A DNA stretch of 64,000 bases from Streptomyces uncialis (GTDB lineage Bacteria > Actinomycetota > Actinomycetes > Streptomycetales > Streptomycetaceae): NCBI RefSeq assembly GCF_036250755.1, contig NZ_CP109583.1, positions 8,302,001-8,366,000 on the forward strand, read 5' to 3'. Below the pieces are notes generated by a model. It saw only the letters and a list, made by a program, of their open reading frames with translations, was not told the origin of the DNA and ran no database searches. A program made the translations under genes and the position numbers. This document shows positions 9,759-18,423 of this stretch, in pieces. Each line of letters begins with the position of its first letter. Within the stretch, counting starts at the first letter, position 1.

Positions 9759-9809
9759 AATCGTTCCTTTCGTCGCTGTACACGTCATCCGGGCGGCGGT
9801 CCCGGCCGG

Positions 9810-10271
9810 CTACCCGTCCTGCTCCGGCCGGGTCCGCCACCGCCGCTGCTCGGTGCTCTGCCGCTGGAAGGTGCCGCTGTCCCAGTAGTCGACCCGGTGC
9901 GCGATCTCCCCGCCGCTGACCCGGAACCGGAACATCCCCCGGATCCTGATCCGCGGCCGGTGCGCGGCCCCCGACCAGCGGAACGTCATCAGATACGCCA
10001 CCGCGGCCCGGTCACCGTCCACGATCAGGTCCTCGACCTCGTACCGCAGTTCCTCGAACTCGGCGAGGAATCCCGTCAGCCGCTCCCGGTACGCGGCCCG
10101 GCCGCGCACACTGCGGCCGAGCGACGCGGTGTGCTCGTTGTGGAAGTCCGCGGTCACCCGCCCCGCGATCCGGTCCGGGTCCCCGCTGTTCAGCGCGGCG
10201 ATATAGCGTTCCACGGCCTCCCGGGTCCGCTGCGCGGTACCCGCGCCGGCGGCCGGGGCGGACCCGCTCAC
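9810..10271 (-). CDS. SnoaL-like / NTF2-fold polyketide-cyclase-type protein
   Basis: A 153-residue small protein of the SnoaL-like fold: REAVERYIAALNSGDPDRIAG at the start, an FHNEHTASLGRSVRGR core and a C-terminal beta region with RVDYWDSGTF. Members are isomerases, cyclases, dehydratases or ring-modifying enzymes with a cone-shaped pocket. The GTG start at 10271 overlaps the TGA of the VOC gene (GTGA), so it is translated with its neighbour. Longer versions of the frame run through the VOC gene and are not real. In this context an isomerase or hydrolase step on the ring-oxidised substrate is plausible but unproven. Confidence 0.82.
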   Translation of the reverse strand: MSGSAPAAGAGTAQRTREAVERYIAALNSGDPDRIAGRVTADFHNEHTASLGRSVRGRAAYRERLTGFLAEFEELRYEVEDLIVDGDRAAVAYLMTFRWSGAAHRPRIRIRGMFRFRVSGGEIAHRVDYWDSGTFQRQSTEQRRWRTRPEQDG

Positions 10272-10744
10272 CGGTCCCCGCCGGAGCCCCAGAGGGTGCG
10301 GACCTCCTCGAACACCCGCTGATTGTGGGAGATCTCGACGACATTGCCGTCCGGGTCGTTCAGCGCGCAGATGTAACCGACCGGCGGCGGCAGCTCCATC
10401 GGCTCCCAGTGCAGACAGCCGGCCTCCCGGGCCCGCGCCGCGGTGTCGTCCACGTCCGAGCGGTTCGGCACCTCCATGCCGAGGTGCGCGAACGGGCTGA
10501 GCTGCGGCTGCTTCCTGCCCTTGTCCTTGTCGAACCCGACGAGCACCAGCACGAACGGCGTCTCGACCTGGCCCTGGTTGGACAGCCACGCGTTGGCGCC
10601 GTCCTTGTCCTGGTGCCGGGCCACCACCACCAGCGGGGTGAAGGACGTGTAGAACTCGACCGCCGCCTCCAGATCGCTCGTCGGAAGCGCGATATGGGTC
10701 CAGCGGGCCTCGGTGAGCTTCCTGCCCGGTTCCGTGTCGGCCAC
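10268..10744 (-). CDS. VOC-family (glyoxalase/extradiol dioxygenase fold) protein
   Basis: A 158-residue vicinal-oxygen-chelate protein. The first half has WTHIALPTSDLEAAVEFY with the metal histidine, the middle FAHLGMEVPNRSDVDD with a second histidine, and the end LNDPDGNVVEISHNQ with the metal glutamate, so the metal site looks intact. Three closely spaced GTG codons could start it; the one at 10744 has AGGAG eight bases upstream. It sits 74 bases after the Rieske oxygenase gene and overlaps the SnoaL-like gene, so it probably acts on the product of the oxygenase. Function could be dioxygenase, isomerase or lyase. Confidence 0.85.
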   Translation of the reverse strand: MADTEPGRKLTEARWTHIALPTSDLEAAVEFYTSFTPLVVVARHQDKDGANAWLSNQGQVETPFVLVLVGFDKDKGRKQPQLSPFAHLGMEVPNRSDVDDTAARAREAGCLHWEPMELPPPVGYICALNDPDGNVVEISHNQRVFEEVRTLWGSGGDR

Positions 10745-10818
10745 GGTCACCACTCCTCTTGTCTCTCGTTCCTCGGCGGCCCCGCTCGCGGCCGTACCGG
10801 CCGCCGCTGCCCGTCCCC

Positions 10819-12015
10819 TCAGCCGACGGGTCCCTCGAACTCGTCCGGCGCCAGCGGGGTCGCCACGTCCTCGCGGATCTGACGCATCATGTGCCGGGCC
10901 CGGCCCTCCCAGGTGCTCGGCGGGCCGACCCGGTAGAACGGTGAGCGGAGGTTCTCCATCAGGACGGTCACCATGTCGGTGTCCTCCTTGTTGGTCAGCT
11001 CCAGATTGACCAGTTCCCGCTCCTGGAGCCCGATGTCCTCGGTCAGCCCGTAGATCCGCGACACCAGCCGGCTCCGGTCCGGGGCGATCGGGTCCACCCG
11101 CACCATGATCAGCTGCGAGGCGTACGGCAGCGGCGTCAGGTTCGGATAGACGAACTCCGCGTAACTGCCGCGCAGATCCTCCTCGTTCAGGTCGGTGCGG
11201 CCCAGCGACAGATCGAAGTTGTCGCTGTGCGGCTTGTAGCCGCTGGTCGTCCGCCCCTGGAAACGGACGATGGTGTCCATCTGCTTGCGCACCTTGTTCA
11301 GCCGCCGGTGCACGAACCGCACGTGGTAGTCGTCGTTCGAGTTCTCGACGAACACCTTCCAGTTCATCGGGTACTCGTCGTTCAGCTCGCGGTGGTAGCG
11401 GTGGTACCCGTCGATCCGGTACGCCTCGTAGCGCGGCAGCAGCGGCGCGATCCACTCCTCGAAGGAGGGCGCCCTGCGCGACAGACAGGCGAACACCAGC
11501 TTCCCGAAGGCGATGTGCACCCGGATCGGCACCAGCCCGTACCGGTCCATCGGGAAGTCCGGGCCGTACATCCGCTCCCGGTCCGGGATCGACAGCAGCT
11601 TTCCGTCCAGGCCGTACGTCCAGGCGTGGTAGGGGCACGCGAACGCCTTGCCGCAGTTCCCGGCCGGTTCGAAGGCCACCCCGGAGGCGCGGTGCCGGCA
11701 GTTGTTCAGGAAGCCCTTGACCGAGCCGTCCCGCTGCTTCACCACCAGCACCGACTGGGTGCCGATCCGCCCGGTGATGAAGTCGCCCGGCTTCACCAGG
11801 TCCTCGGTGTCCCCGAGCCACACCCAGGACCGGCCGAACACCCGGATCATCTCCAGGTCGAACAGTTCCTGGCTCCACACCTCCCACGGCTGGAGCATGT
11901 CGCTCGGCAGGGGTGACTCGACGAGTCCGTCGCTCTCCCGCGCCGGCCCGGCGGCCCGGCCCGCGGCCACCTGCTCGTCCAGGGCGAGTTCCGAAGCGGT
12001 CATCCGGTCCAGCAC
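10819..12015 (-). CDS. Rieske non-heme iron oxygenase, alpha subunit
   Basis: A 398-residue ring-hydroxylating oxygenase subunit. The Rieske 2Fe-2S ligands are present as CRH near residues 105-107 and CPYH near 126-129. The mononuclear iron region reads ENSNDDYHVRFVH near residues 222-234, with the two expected histidines. It would insert oxygen into an aromatic or otherwise activated ring or demethylate it. I chose the GTG at 12015 because GGGGAGGAAGCC precedes it; the next ATG (12003) is too far from that site. No beta subunit, reductase or dedicated ferredoxin is adjacent, so electrons probably come from the ferredoxin at 5180-5494 or from elsewhere. It is the first gene of its operon. Confidence 0.92.
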   Translation of the reverse strand: MLDRMTASELALDEQVAAGRAAGPARESDGLVESPLPSDMLQPWEVWSQELFDLEMIRVFGRSWVWLGDTEDLVKPGDFITGRIGTQSVLVVKQRDGSVKGFLNNCRHRASGVAFEPAGNCGKAFACPYHAWTYGLDGKLLSIPDRERMYGPDFPMDRYGLVPIRVHIAFGKLVFACLSRRAPSFEEWIAPLLPRYEAYRIDGYHRYHRELNDEYPMNWKVFVENSNDDYHVRFVHRRLNKVRKQMDTIVRFQGRTTSGYKPHSDNFDLSLGRTDLNEEDLRGSYAEFVYPNLTPLPYASQLIMVRVDPIAPDRSRLVSRIYGLTEDIGLQERELVNLELTNKEDTDMVTVLMENLRSPFYRVGPPSTWEGRARHMMRQIREDVATPLAPDEFEGPVG

Positions 12016-12195
12016 GGCTTCCTCCCCAAACACTTGACTTGCTTGCACCGACTGCGTGCTCTTGATGCTTGCGATGAGCTCGAAGGTAGGTCCGCGGCCC
12101 ACCGCCCCGGTATGTGCTTCAGGCACGAACCTGGGCCGCCCTTGCTGCTCCCCGGCCACATCGGTACGCGCGGGGCGAGCTGTCAGGCTCGGGAC
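12016..12195. promoter_or_regulatory. Divergent promoter region, Rieske operon / aldo-keto reductase
   Basis: A 180-base gap between divergently transcribed genes. It is clearly less GC-rich near 12030-12085 (ACTTGACTTGCTTGCACC and following), as expected of a regulatory segment. No perfect palindrome shared with the 20,030 site was seen. Confidence 0.5.
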
Positions 12196-13266
12196 ATGGA
12201 TTCTGTGAACCTCGGCGGTACAGGACTGCGGGTCAGCCGCCTCTGTCTGGGCACGATGATGTTCGGCGCCTGGGGGAACCCGGACCACGACGCCTGCACC
12301 CGGATGGTGCGTACCGCGCTGGACGCGGGCATCGGCTTCATCGACACCGCCGATGTGTACGCCTTCGGCGAGAGCGAGGAGATCGTCGGCCGCGCGCTGA
12401 GGGGCCGCCGTGACGAGGTCGTCCTCGCCACGAAGTTCGGTGAGCGCACGGACCCCGACGACCCGCGCACCGGTGGCGCGTCCCGCCGGTGGATCGTGCG
12501 GGCGGTCGAGGACAGCCTCCGCAGGCTCGGCACCGACCGGATCGATCTCTACCAGCTGCACCGGCCCGACTTCGGGACCGCGCTCGACGAGACACTCGGC
12601 GCCCTCGGCGATCTGGTGCGCCAGGGCAAGATCCTCGCGATCGGCGCCTCGGCCACCCCGCCGGACCGCATCGTGGAGGCCCGGTGGACCGCGGAACGCC
12701 ACGGTCTGGAACCCTTCGGCACCGAGCAGCTCGGGTACTCCGTCCTCGCCCGGCACGCGGAGGCGGCGGCCCTGCCCGCGTGCGGGCGGCACGGGATGGG
12801 CGTGCTGGTGTACAGCCCCCTGAACGGCGGATGGCTCACGGGGAAGTACCGCGCCGGGGTCCCGGCCCCCGCCGACTCCCGGGCGGTGCGCAACGCCGGG
12901 CACTTCGACCACGGGCAGCGGGGTGTGCGCGCCCGCAAGCTCGCGGTGGTCGAGGAGATCGCCCGGCTCGCCGAGGAGTCCGGGCACACCATGATCGAGC
13001 TGGCGCTCGGCTTCGTGCTCGCCCATCCCGCGGTGGGGTCCGCGATCGTCGGACCCCGCACCGAGGAGCAGCTGGCGGCTCAGCTCTCGGCGGGGTCGGT
13101 ACGGCTCGCCCCGGACGTGATGGACCGGCTCGACCAGCTGGTCGCCCCGGGTACCGACCTCAACCCCGGGGACGCCGACCAGACGTCCCCGGCGCTGACG
13201 GACGCCGCACTGCGGCGCCGCGCCCACGCGCTGCCCGAAGGCGCGCTGCCCGGGGGCGGTGCCTGA
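12196..13266 (+). CDS. Aldo/keto reductase
   Basis: A 356-residue NADPH-dependent TIM-barrel reductase. The catalytic tetrad can be followed: Asp and Tyr in FIDTADVYAFGESEE (about residues 50 and 55), Lys in VVLATKFGE near 80 and His in LYQLHRPDF near 121. The C-terminal GSAIVGPRTEEQL region is the usual NADP-binding segment. It resembles the YghZ/YajO-type AKRs. The ATG at 12196 is taken because the frame before it is not protein-like. It is the only plus-strand gene in this part of the island, divergent from the Rieske operon, and ends before a strong hairpin. It could reduce an aldehyde or ketone intermediate of the pathway. Confidence 0.9.
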   Translation: MDSVNLGGTGLRVSRLCLGTMMFGAWGNPDHDACTRMVRTALDAGIGFIDTADVYAFGESEEIVGRALRGRRDEVVLATKFGERTDPDDPRTGGASRRWIVRAVEDSLRRLGTDRIDLYQLHRPDFGTALDETLGALGDLVRQGKILAIGASATPPDRIVEARWTAERHGLEPFGTEQLGYSVLARHAEAAALPACGRHGMGVLVYSPLNGGWLTGKYRAGVPAPADSRAVRNAGHFDHGQRGVRARKLAVVEEIARLAEESGHTMIELALGFVLAHPAVGSAIVGPRTEEQLAAQLSAGSVRLAPDVMDRLDQLVAPGTDLNPGDADQTSPALTDAALRRRAHALPEGALPGGGA

Positions 13267-13282
13267 CCGCCGCCACGCGACC

Positions 13283-13316
13283 GGGCCGGGCCGCCCCGTC
13301 CCGGGCGGCCGGGCCC
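13283..13316. terminator. Strong GC hairpin between convergent genes
   Basis: Perfect 8-base arms GGCCGCCC (13289-13296) and GGGCGGCC (13303-13310) around a 6-base loop, extended by five more pairs after a one-base mismatch. It lies 17 bases after the reductase stop and between convergent genes, so it is a likely terminator. Confidence 0.7.
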
Positions 13317-13501
13317 GAGGACACGGCCGCGGCCGGGCAGCGGACGAGCCGCCTCGGCCCCCGCCGGACGGCCCCGCGCATCAGGCGTCGGCCGACCCCC
13401 TGACCCCGGTCGGACACCCGGCTCCGGCCGGGACCCCGGTCGTACGCGGGGTCCCGGCCCGGACGGTCCCCCGCGAGGTCCCGGCCCGGCAGTCGCCGGC
13501 G

Positions 13502-13894
13502 TCAGGAGTTCGCCCGCCACACCACGATCTGGTTGCCCCACGGGTCGAGGAACGAGGCGTGCCGGCCGTTGAACTCCTCCCAGTAGGTCTGCTCCCACAG
13601 GGCCGTCGCGCCCAGCAGGACCGCCTTGTTGAGGTAGTCGCCGGGCGGACCGTCCACCAGGATGTACACCCGGGTGTGCAGACCGGAGCGGGGCTGCGCG
13701 GGCAGCGGCGCCGGGTCCGGGTGCTGCTCCGTCTCGCTGAACAGACCCAGGTGCAGCCCCTCGCCCGGGACCACCTGATGGAAGACGCCCTGGGGGCGCG
13801 GGTTGATCGTCCAGCCGAACAGCTCACGGTAGAACGCCGTGGACGCCTCTACATCGGTGCTGGGGAGGTCGACGAAGACAAGGGTGTTGGCCAT
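13502..13894 (-). CDS. VOC-family protein, second of a tandem pair
   Basis: A 130-residue glyoxalase/bleomycin-resistance-fold protein beginning MANTLVFVDLPSTDVEAS and ending FLDPWGNQIVVWR. It is a clear paralogue of the gene just upstream (13963-14355): FWGW-like LFGWT, a GG-ATALWE segment and DPWGNQIVVW versus DPWGNEVVLW line up. The N-terminal metal histidine of the classic glyoxalases is replaced (FVDLP), so metal binding is doubtful. It is last in the minus-strand set amidohydrolase-dehydrogenase-kinase-VOC-VOC; the ATG at 13894 has GAGGAAC upstream. Confidence 0.85.
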   Translation of the reverse strand: MANTLVFVDLPSTDVEASTAFYRELFGWTINPRPQGVFHQVVPGEGLHLGLFSETEQHPDPAPLPAQPRSGLHTRVYILVDGPPGDYLNKAVLLGATALWEQTYWEEFNGRHASFLDPWGNQIVVWRANS

Positions 13895-13962
13895 GGGGTG
13901 GTTCCTCGGTTCCTGGGATCGTTTCGGTTGCTCTGCCGACCGCGTCCGGTGCCCGGCGGCGG

Positions 13963-14355
13963 TCACCCGGTCCGCGGCGCGTGACCGCTCCTGAAGTACG
14001 TCCCCTTGTCACGCCACAGGACGACCTCGTTGCCCCACGGGTCACGGAACGCCGCGCAGCGGGCCTCGAACTCCGCCCACGGCTTCTCCTCCCAGAGCAC
14101 CGTGGCGCCACCGGCGACGGCCTTCTCCAGACAGGCCGGCGGCTCGTCGACCATCACATAGATCCGGGGCACCGGACCGGTGACCGGACGGTCCTCCCGG
14201 TGGATGCCGAGATTCGGCTTCACCCCGGGCAGCACCTCGTGGAACTCCCCGGCGGGGCGGCGGTTGAAGGTCCAGCCGAACAAATCGGCGTAGAAGCGCG
14301 AGGTGGCCTCCACATCGGGCGTCGGCAGATCCATGAAGATCACGGGATTGGGCAT
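13963..14355 (-). CDS. VOC-family protein, first of a tandem pair
   Basis: A 130-residue paralogue of the following VOC gene, starting MPNPVIFMDLPTPDVEATSRF and closing DPWGNEVVLWRDKG. The same D-for-H change at the first metal position (FMDLP) is present, so both copies share an unusual site. Lengths are identical, 68 bases separate them, and they may form a heterodimer or arise from a simple tandem duplication. It lies 52 bases after the FGGY kinase. Function is unknown; in catabolic clusters such proteins act as epimerases, lyases or binding proteins. Confidence 0.85.
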   Translation of the reverse strand: MPNPVIFMDLPTPDVEATSRFYADLFGWTFNRRPAGEFHEVLPGVKPNLGIHREDRPVTGPVPRIYVMVDEPPACLEKAVAGGATVLWEEKPWAEFEARCAAFRDPWGNEVVLWRDKGTYFRSGHAPRTG

Positions 14356-14407
14356 CGGGACTCCGTTCTCCGGGCGGGACGGACAGGGGCCACCGGGCGG
14401 CGGCCCT

Positions 14408-15757
14408 TCACGCGGCGGTGGAGGTGTTCACCGGAGCCGACAGACGCGCCACCTCCGCGTCCCCGAGCGCCAGGAAGAGCCGCAGCCCCTCCGCGTACAC
14501 CGGGTCCGGCTCCGGATCGATCACGGTCATCGGCGGACGCGGCCAGTCCCCGCCCGCCCCGGCGCCGGGCACGGGCCACCAGCCCGCCCCGGCGCCCGCG
14601 GCGAGCGCCGCCCCGAACGCCGCCACGTCCACCGGCTCCGGCACCTCCACCGGCACCCCGAGGACCGCGGCCTTCACCCCGCACCACAGCCGACTGCGCG
14701 CCGGGGACCCCGCGCACACCAGCGTGTCGATGGGCGCCCCGTGCGCGGCCAGCCCCAGCGCGATGTGCGCCAGCCCGTACGCGGCGCCCTCCAGCGCCGC
14801 CCGGGTGAGCTCCCCCGGACCCGCCGCCGACGACAGCCCGTGGATCTCGCTGCGCAGCGCGCGGTTCCAGCGCGGCGCCCGCTCACCCTCCAGATACGGG
14901 ATCACCGTGACGCCCCCCGCGCCCGGCGGCACCCGCGCGGCCAGCCGCAGCAGATCCGGCACGGCCCGGCCGGTCAGGGAGCTCAGCCACTCCAGCATCA
15001 GTCCGTGCGCGGCGACCGGCCCGCCGACGATGTCGAGGCCCGGCACCGCGCTCGGCAGCGCGTAGTGGTCGGCGGCCGGTGAACCCGCGGCGACCGCCAC
15101 CGCGAGGCCGCCGGTCCGGCCGCCCGGGTCCATCGCCCGGCCCGGCCGGTCCAATCCCCCCGCCCAGAACGCCAGATACGCGTCCTGCGCCGCCGCCACC
15201 AGCGGAATCCCGGGCGCCATGCCCTCGGTGCCGGTGGTCGTCCCGGTCACCGTGCCGGTCCGGGCGACGGGCCCGTAACCGTCCAGCAGCGGATCACCGG
15301 TCCAGCGCGACTGGTACCGGTCCGCCCCGAGCCGGGCTCCGACCCAGTCGTACAGCTGCCACGGTGTGCCGTCCGGGTCGTCCGCGCGCAGCACCGTCCG
15401 CTGCGCCTGGTGCTGGGCGACCGGGGACCCCTGCGCCCCCGCTGGATGACGGCAGGTCAGGGCGGTGACCGGGGAACCGCCGTCGGACACCGCGACCGTC
15501 GTCGGGCTCTGCCCGCCGAAGGCGAGCGCCACCGGACGGGCCGCCGCGGGCAGTCGCGCGGCCAGCCGGCGCACCGACTCGACCGCACCGGCCAGCCAGC
15601 CCGCCGGATCGGCGCGTCCCGCGGTCCAGTCCGCGGCACCCGGATAGGGCGCGGTGGCGCTGCCGAGGCTGTTCCCCCCGGGGTCCAGGGCCAGCGCACG
15701 GGCGGAGTTGCTTCCCAGGTCGACCCCGACGACGACCGGGGCGGACACGGGCGGCAC
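14408..15757 (-). CDS. FGGY-family carbohydrate kinase
   Basis: A 449-residue ATP-dependent sugar/polyol kinase. The first phosphate-binding motif is VVVGVDLGSNSARALAL at residues 8-24; a FGGQSPT stretch near 83 and the C-terminal EGAAYGLAHIALGL and CAGSPARSRLW region match the family. It is a little shorter than typical xylulokinases (about 480-500). The GTG start lies 2 bases after the dehydrogenase stop, so they are co-translated. Likely substrates are a ketose, polyol or AI-2-like dione; with the LsrF-type aldolase encoded nearby, a phosphorylate-then-cleave route is an attractive inference. Confidence 0.87.
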   Translation of the reverse strand: MPPVSAPVVVGVDLGSNSARALALDPGGNSLGSATAPYPGAADWTAGRADPAGWLAGAVESVRRLAARLPAAARPVALAFGGQSPTTVAVSDGGSPVTALTCRHPAGAQGSPVAQHQAQRTVLRADDPDGTPWQLYDWVGARLGADRYQSRWTGDPLLDGYGPVARTGTVTGTTTGTEGMAPGIPLVAAAQDAYLAFWAGGLDRPGRAMDPGGRTGGLAVAVAAGSPAADHYALPSAVPGLDIVGGPVAAHGLMLEWLSSLTGRAVPDLLRLAARVPPGAGGVTVIPYLEGERAPRWNRALRSEIHGLSSAAGPGELTRAALEGAAYGLAHIALGLAAHGAPIDTLVCAGSPARSRLWCGVKAAVLGVPVEVPEPVDVAAFGAALAAGAGAGWWPVPGAGAGGDWPRPPMTVIDPEPDPVYAEGLRLFLALGDAEVARLSAPVNTSTAA

Positions 15758-15759
15758 GC

Positions 15760-16779
15760 TCAGCCGCCCACGAGGACACGGTAGACCGGGCTCTTCGCGG
15801 CGAGCCGGAGCGCCGCGTCCGCCTCCGCCAGCGGGAACTCGGCGGTGACCAGCGCGTCGAGGTCGGCGGCGAGCCGCCCGGAGGCGATCAGGGCCGCCGC
15901 CTCGGTCCAGTCCTCGGGCTCATGGCTGAACACCCCGAGGACGGTCAGCTCATGGTGGTGGATCGCGTCGGGGCCCACCCCCGCGACGAGTTCCTTCGGG
16001 AACGCGCCGAACAGCACCACCGTGCCCCCGTCGTCGCACAGCGCGAGCGCCGTCTCCAGCGCGTCCGGCGCACCCGCCGTCACGAACACCAGATCCTGCT
16101 TGCCGCCCGTCGCCACCGCCGCGTCCGGGGTGCTCGTCCAGTCGGCCCCGGCGGCACGCGCCTCCGTCAGCCGGTCCTCGCTGATGTCGATCAGCCCCAC
16201 GGACGCCGCGCCCCGCAGCTTCGCCAGCGCCAGATGCAGCCGCCCCATGAAACCCGCGCCGACGACGGCCACCCGGTCCCCGGCCCGCAGCCCGCCGAGC
16301 CGCGCGGAGTGCGTGACACACGCGAGGGGTTCGCCCATGACCGCGTGGCGCACCGGCGCCGCACCCGTCCCGAACGCCTGCGCGGCGGGCACCCGGACCA
16401 GCTCCGCGAGGCCCGCGCCCATCGAGACGGTGCCGTCCGACAGCGCGCCGCCCTGCGGGCGTTTGCACAGGGCGCTGCGCCCCCGGCGGCACGAGACACA
16501 CGTCCCGCAGCGGGTCAGCAGATCGAGGGTGACCGTGTCACCGACGCGGGGCGAGCCGGGCAGCCCCTCGGCCTCCGCGCCGACGGCGACGACCTCGCCC
16601 GCGACCTCGTGCCCGGCGGCGACCGGATAGACCGGCTTGGTGCCCAGATAGAGCCTGCGCTCCATGGTGCACAGACCGCAGGCCCTGATCCGTACGAGCA
16701 CTTCCCGTGCTCCCGCGACCGGATCGGGCTCCTCCCGCAGCGAGACCTGTTCGGCGGCGGTGATGACGGCGATCTTCAT
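15760..16779 (-). CDS. Zinc-dependent medium-chain alcohol dehydrogenase
   Basis: A 339-residue MDR dehydrogenase. Catalytic-zinc residues are the Cys in RACGLC near 36 and GHE near 57; the structural zinc cysteines appear in CGTCVSCRRGRSALC. The NAD-binding GxGxxG is VGAGFMG near residue 174. It resembles sorbitol/threonine dehydrogenase types, oxidising a secondary alcohol. ATG at 16779 with GGGAG upstream. It precedes the FGGY kinase by only 2 bases, suggesting it converts a polyol or hydroxy-intermediate to the ketone that the kinase phosphorylates (inference). Confidence 0.9.
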   Translation of the reverse strand: MKIAVITAAEQVSLREEPDPVAGAREVLVRIRACGLCTMERRLYLGTKPVYPVAAGHEVAGEVVAVGAEAEGLPGSPRVGDTVTLDLLTRCGTCVSCRRGRSALCKRPQGGALSDGTVSMGAGLAELVRVPAAQAFGTGAAPVRHAVMGEPLACVTHSARLGGLRAGDRVAVVGAGFMGRLHLALAKLRGAASVGLIDISEDRLTEARAAGADWTSTPDAAVATGGKQDLVFVTAGAPDALETALALCDDGGTVVLFGAFPKELVAGVGPDAIHHHELTVLGVFSHEPEDWTEAAALIASGRLAADLDALVTAEFPLAEADAALRLAAKSPVYRVLVGG

Positions 16780-16844
16780 GAGAACGACTCCCGGTGCTAG
16801 GGGATGCGAGAGGACGGAACGGAAGAGGTGGGGTGGGGAACGCT

Positions 16845-18260
16845 TCAGTGGGCCGCGATCACGGGCCATCGGGACCGGACCGGGACGCCCGAACGGTGCA
16901 GCAGGTCCGCCGCCGCGCGCGCCGCGTCGGCCCGCAGTTCCGTCTCGTCGACGGTGACGCAGCGGTGGTCGCGGACCACGACCCGGCCGCCGACGAGGAC
17001 GTCCCGTACGGAGCGGCCGTCGGCGGACCACACGAGCTGATGGGCGATGTCCCCGCGCGGTGTCCACTCGGGTCCCGCCGTCGTGTGGACGACGAGGTCC
17101 GCGTACTTGCCGGGTTCCAGCGAACCGATCCGGTCGGCCATCCCGATCGCCTCGGCGCCCCGGATCGTCGCCAGCTCCAGGGCCTCGGCGGCGCCGAACC
17201 GGGTGGGGTCGGCGCGCATGTCCTTCGCGAGTCCGGCGGCGAGCGCGGCGGCCTTCAGGATGTCGGAGGAGTCGCCCGCGTTCTGCGCGTCGGTGCCGAG
17301 CGCGAGCCGTCCGCCCCGCTCGAACAGCTCCGCGTGCCGCCCGGCGCGGGTCACCCCCTGCCCGAGCCGCAGATACGCCCAGGGGCAGTACGCGACGGCC
17401 GTGGAACTGGTCAGGAGCGCGTCGACCTCCGCGTCGTCGAGCCACACCGCGTGGGCGAGCAGCAGATGCGGGCCCAGTACCCCGAGGTCGGCGAGGTGCA
17501 GCACCGGCCGGCGGCCGGTCAGCTCCAGATAGTGCGCGGGGTCGGCCGCCGACGGCGACATATGCATGGTCATCGGGGCACCCGTGGCGCGTGCGAGGTC
17601 GGCCGCCCCGGCGAGCAGTTCGTCACTGGCCAGCCCGTGCCCGACGAGCGTGACCCAGCCCTCGACCCGGCCGCCCGCCGGATACGTCTCCACCAGTGCG
17701 CGCAGCCGGTCCAGCACCCGCGGCGCGGGGGCGGCGAACGGCGCCCCCGGCACGTCCCAGCCCCAGGTGCCGACCGTGCCGCGTATCCCGGCGGTGCGCA
17801 GGGCGTCCGCGACCCGGTGCGGATGGGCGACCGTGCCCGCCTCCACCACGGTCGTGACCCCGTTGCGCAGATTCTCCACGCAGGTCAGCAGCGCCGACAG
17901 TCCGTCGTCCGCGGTGGTGTGCGCGCGGTGCAGGGGGATCGCCCAGGAGTCCACCGACGCGCCGGGCGGCAGATCGTCGGGGATCCGGGCCCGGGCCAGC
18001 GGGTCGCCCGTGTGGTGCTGGTGGGCGTTGACCAGACCGGGGGTGACGACACAGCCGCCGGCGGACAGCTCGGGGGTGCCGGGCCAGCGCTCCCGCAGCG
18101 CGGAGGTCGCGCCGACCGCCAGGACACGTTCCCCGGCCACCGCGACCGCGCCGCCCGCGAGGATCTCGCGGCGGGCGTTCATCGTCACCACGTCGCCGCC
18201 CGTCACCAGCAGATCGGGGCGCTCCGGGGGCGGGCCGTGCGGCTCCTGTTCGCTCACCAT
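16845..18260 (-). CDS. Amidohydrolase (Atz/Trz, guanine/cytosine deaminase-like)
   Basis: A 471-residue metal-dependent hydrolase. Metal ligands of the subtype III amidohydrolases are visible: NAHQHH near residue 79, MHMSPS near 236, the HAVWL histidine near 272 and the aspartate in LGTDAQN near 329. The C-terminal MADRIGSLEPGKYADLVV strand is the usual urease-fold end. Enzymes of this group deaminate or dechlorinate heterocycles (guanine, triazines, S-adenosylhomocysteine, 8-oxoguanine). The ATG at 18260 lacks a good Shine-Dalgarno; a GTG at 18266 is an alternative. It heads the operon containing the zinc dehydrogenase and FGGY kinase, pointing to a nitrogen-containing heterocycle as entry compound. 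Confidence 0.9.
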   Translation of the reverse strand: MVSEQEPHGPPPERPDLLVTGGDVVTMNARREILAGGAVAVAGERVLAVGATSALRERWPGTPELSAGGCVVTPGLVNAHQHHTGDPLARARIPDDLPPGASVDSWAIPLHRAHTTADDGLSALLTCVENLRNGVTTVVEAGTVAHPHRVADALRTAGIRGTVGTWGWDVPGAPFAAPAPRVLDRLRALVETYPAGGRVEGWVTLVGHGLASDELLAGAADLARATGAPMTMHMSPSAADPAHYLELTGRRPVLHLADLGVLGPHLLLAHAVWLDDAEVDALLTSSTAVAYCPWAYLRLGQGVTRAGRHAELFERGGRLALGTDAQNAGDSSDILKAAALAAGLAKDMRADPTRFGAAEALELATIRGAEAIGMADRIGSLEPGKYADLVVHTTAGPEWTPRGDIAHQLVWSADGRSVRDVLVGGRVVVRDHRCVTVDETELRADAARAAADLLHRSGVPVRSRWPVIAAH

Positions 18261-18423
18261 GGCCACGGACACTAGGCCGCCCCGGGCCGCCGGACATCGT
18301 GGCCGGGAGCACAATCAACGCCCCCCGGTCCATGCCGGGAACACGATGCGGCGGCTCCCCGCTGCGACCAGCCTGACTCGCGTTCGTATCGCACGGCCAG
18401 GCAGCCGAGAGGGAGTGACCGCG

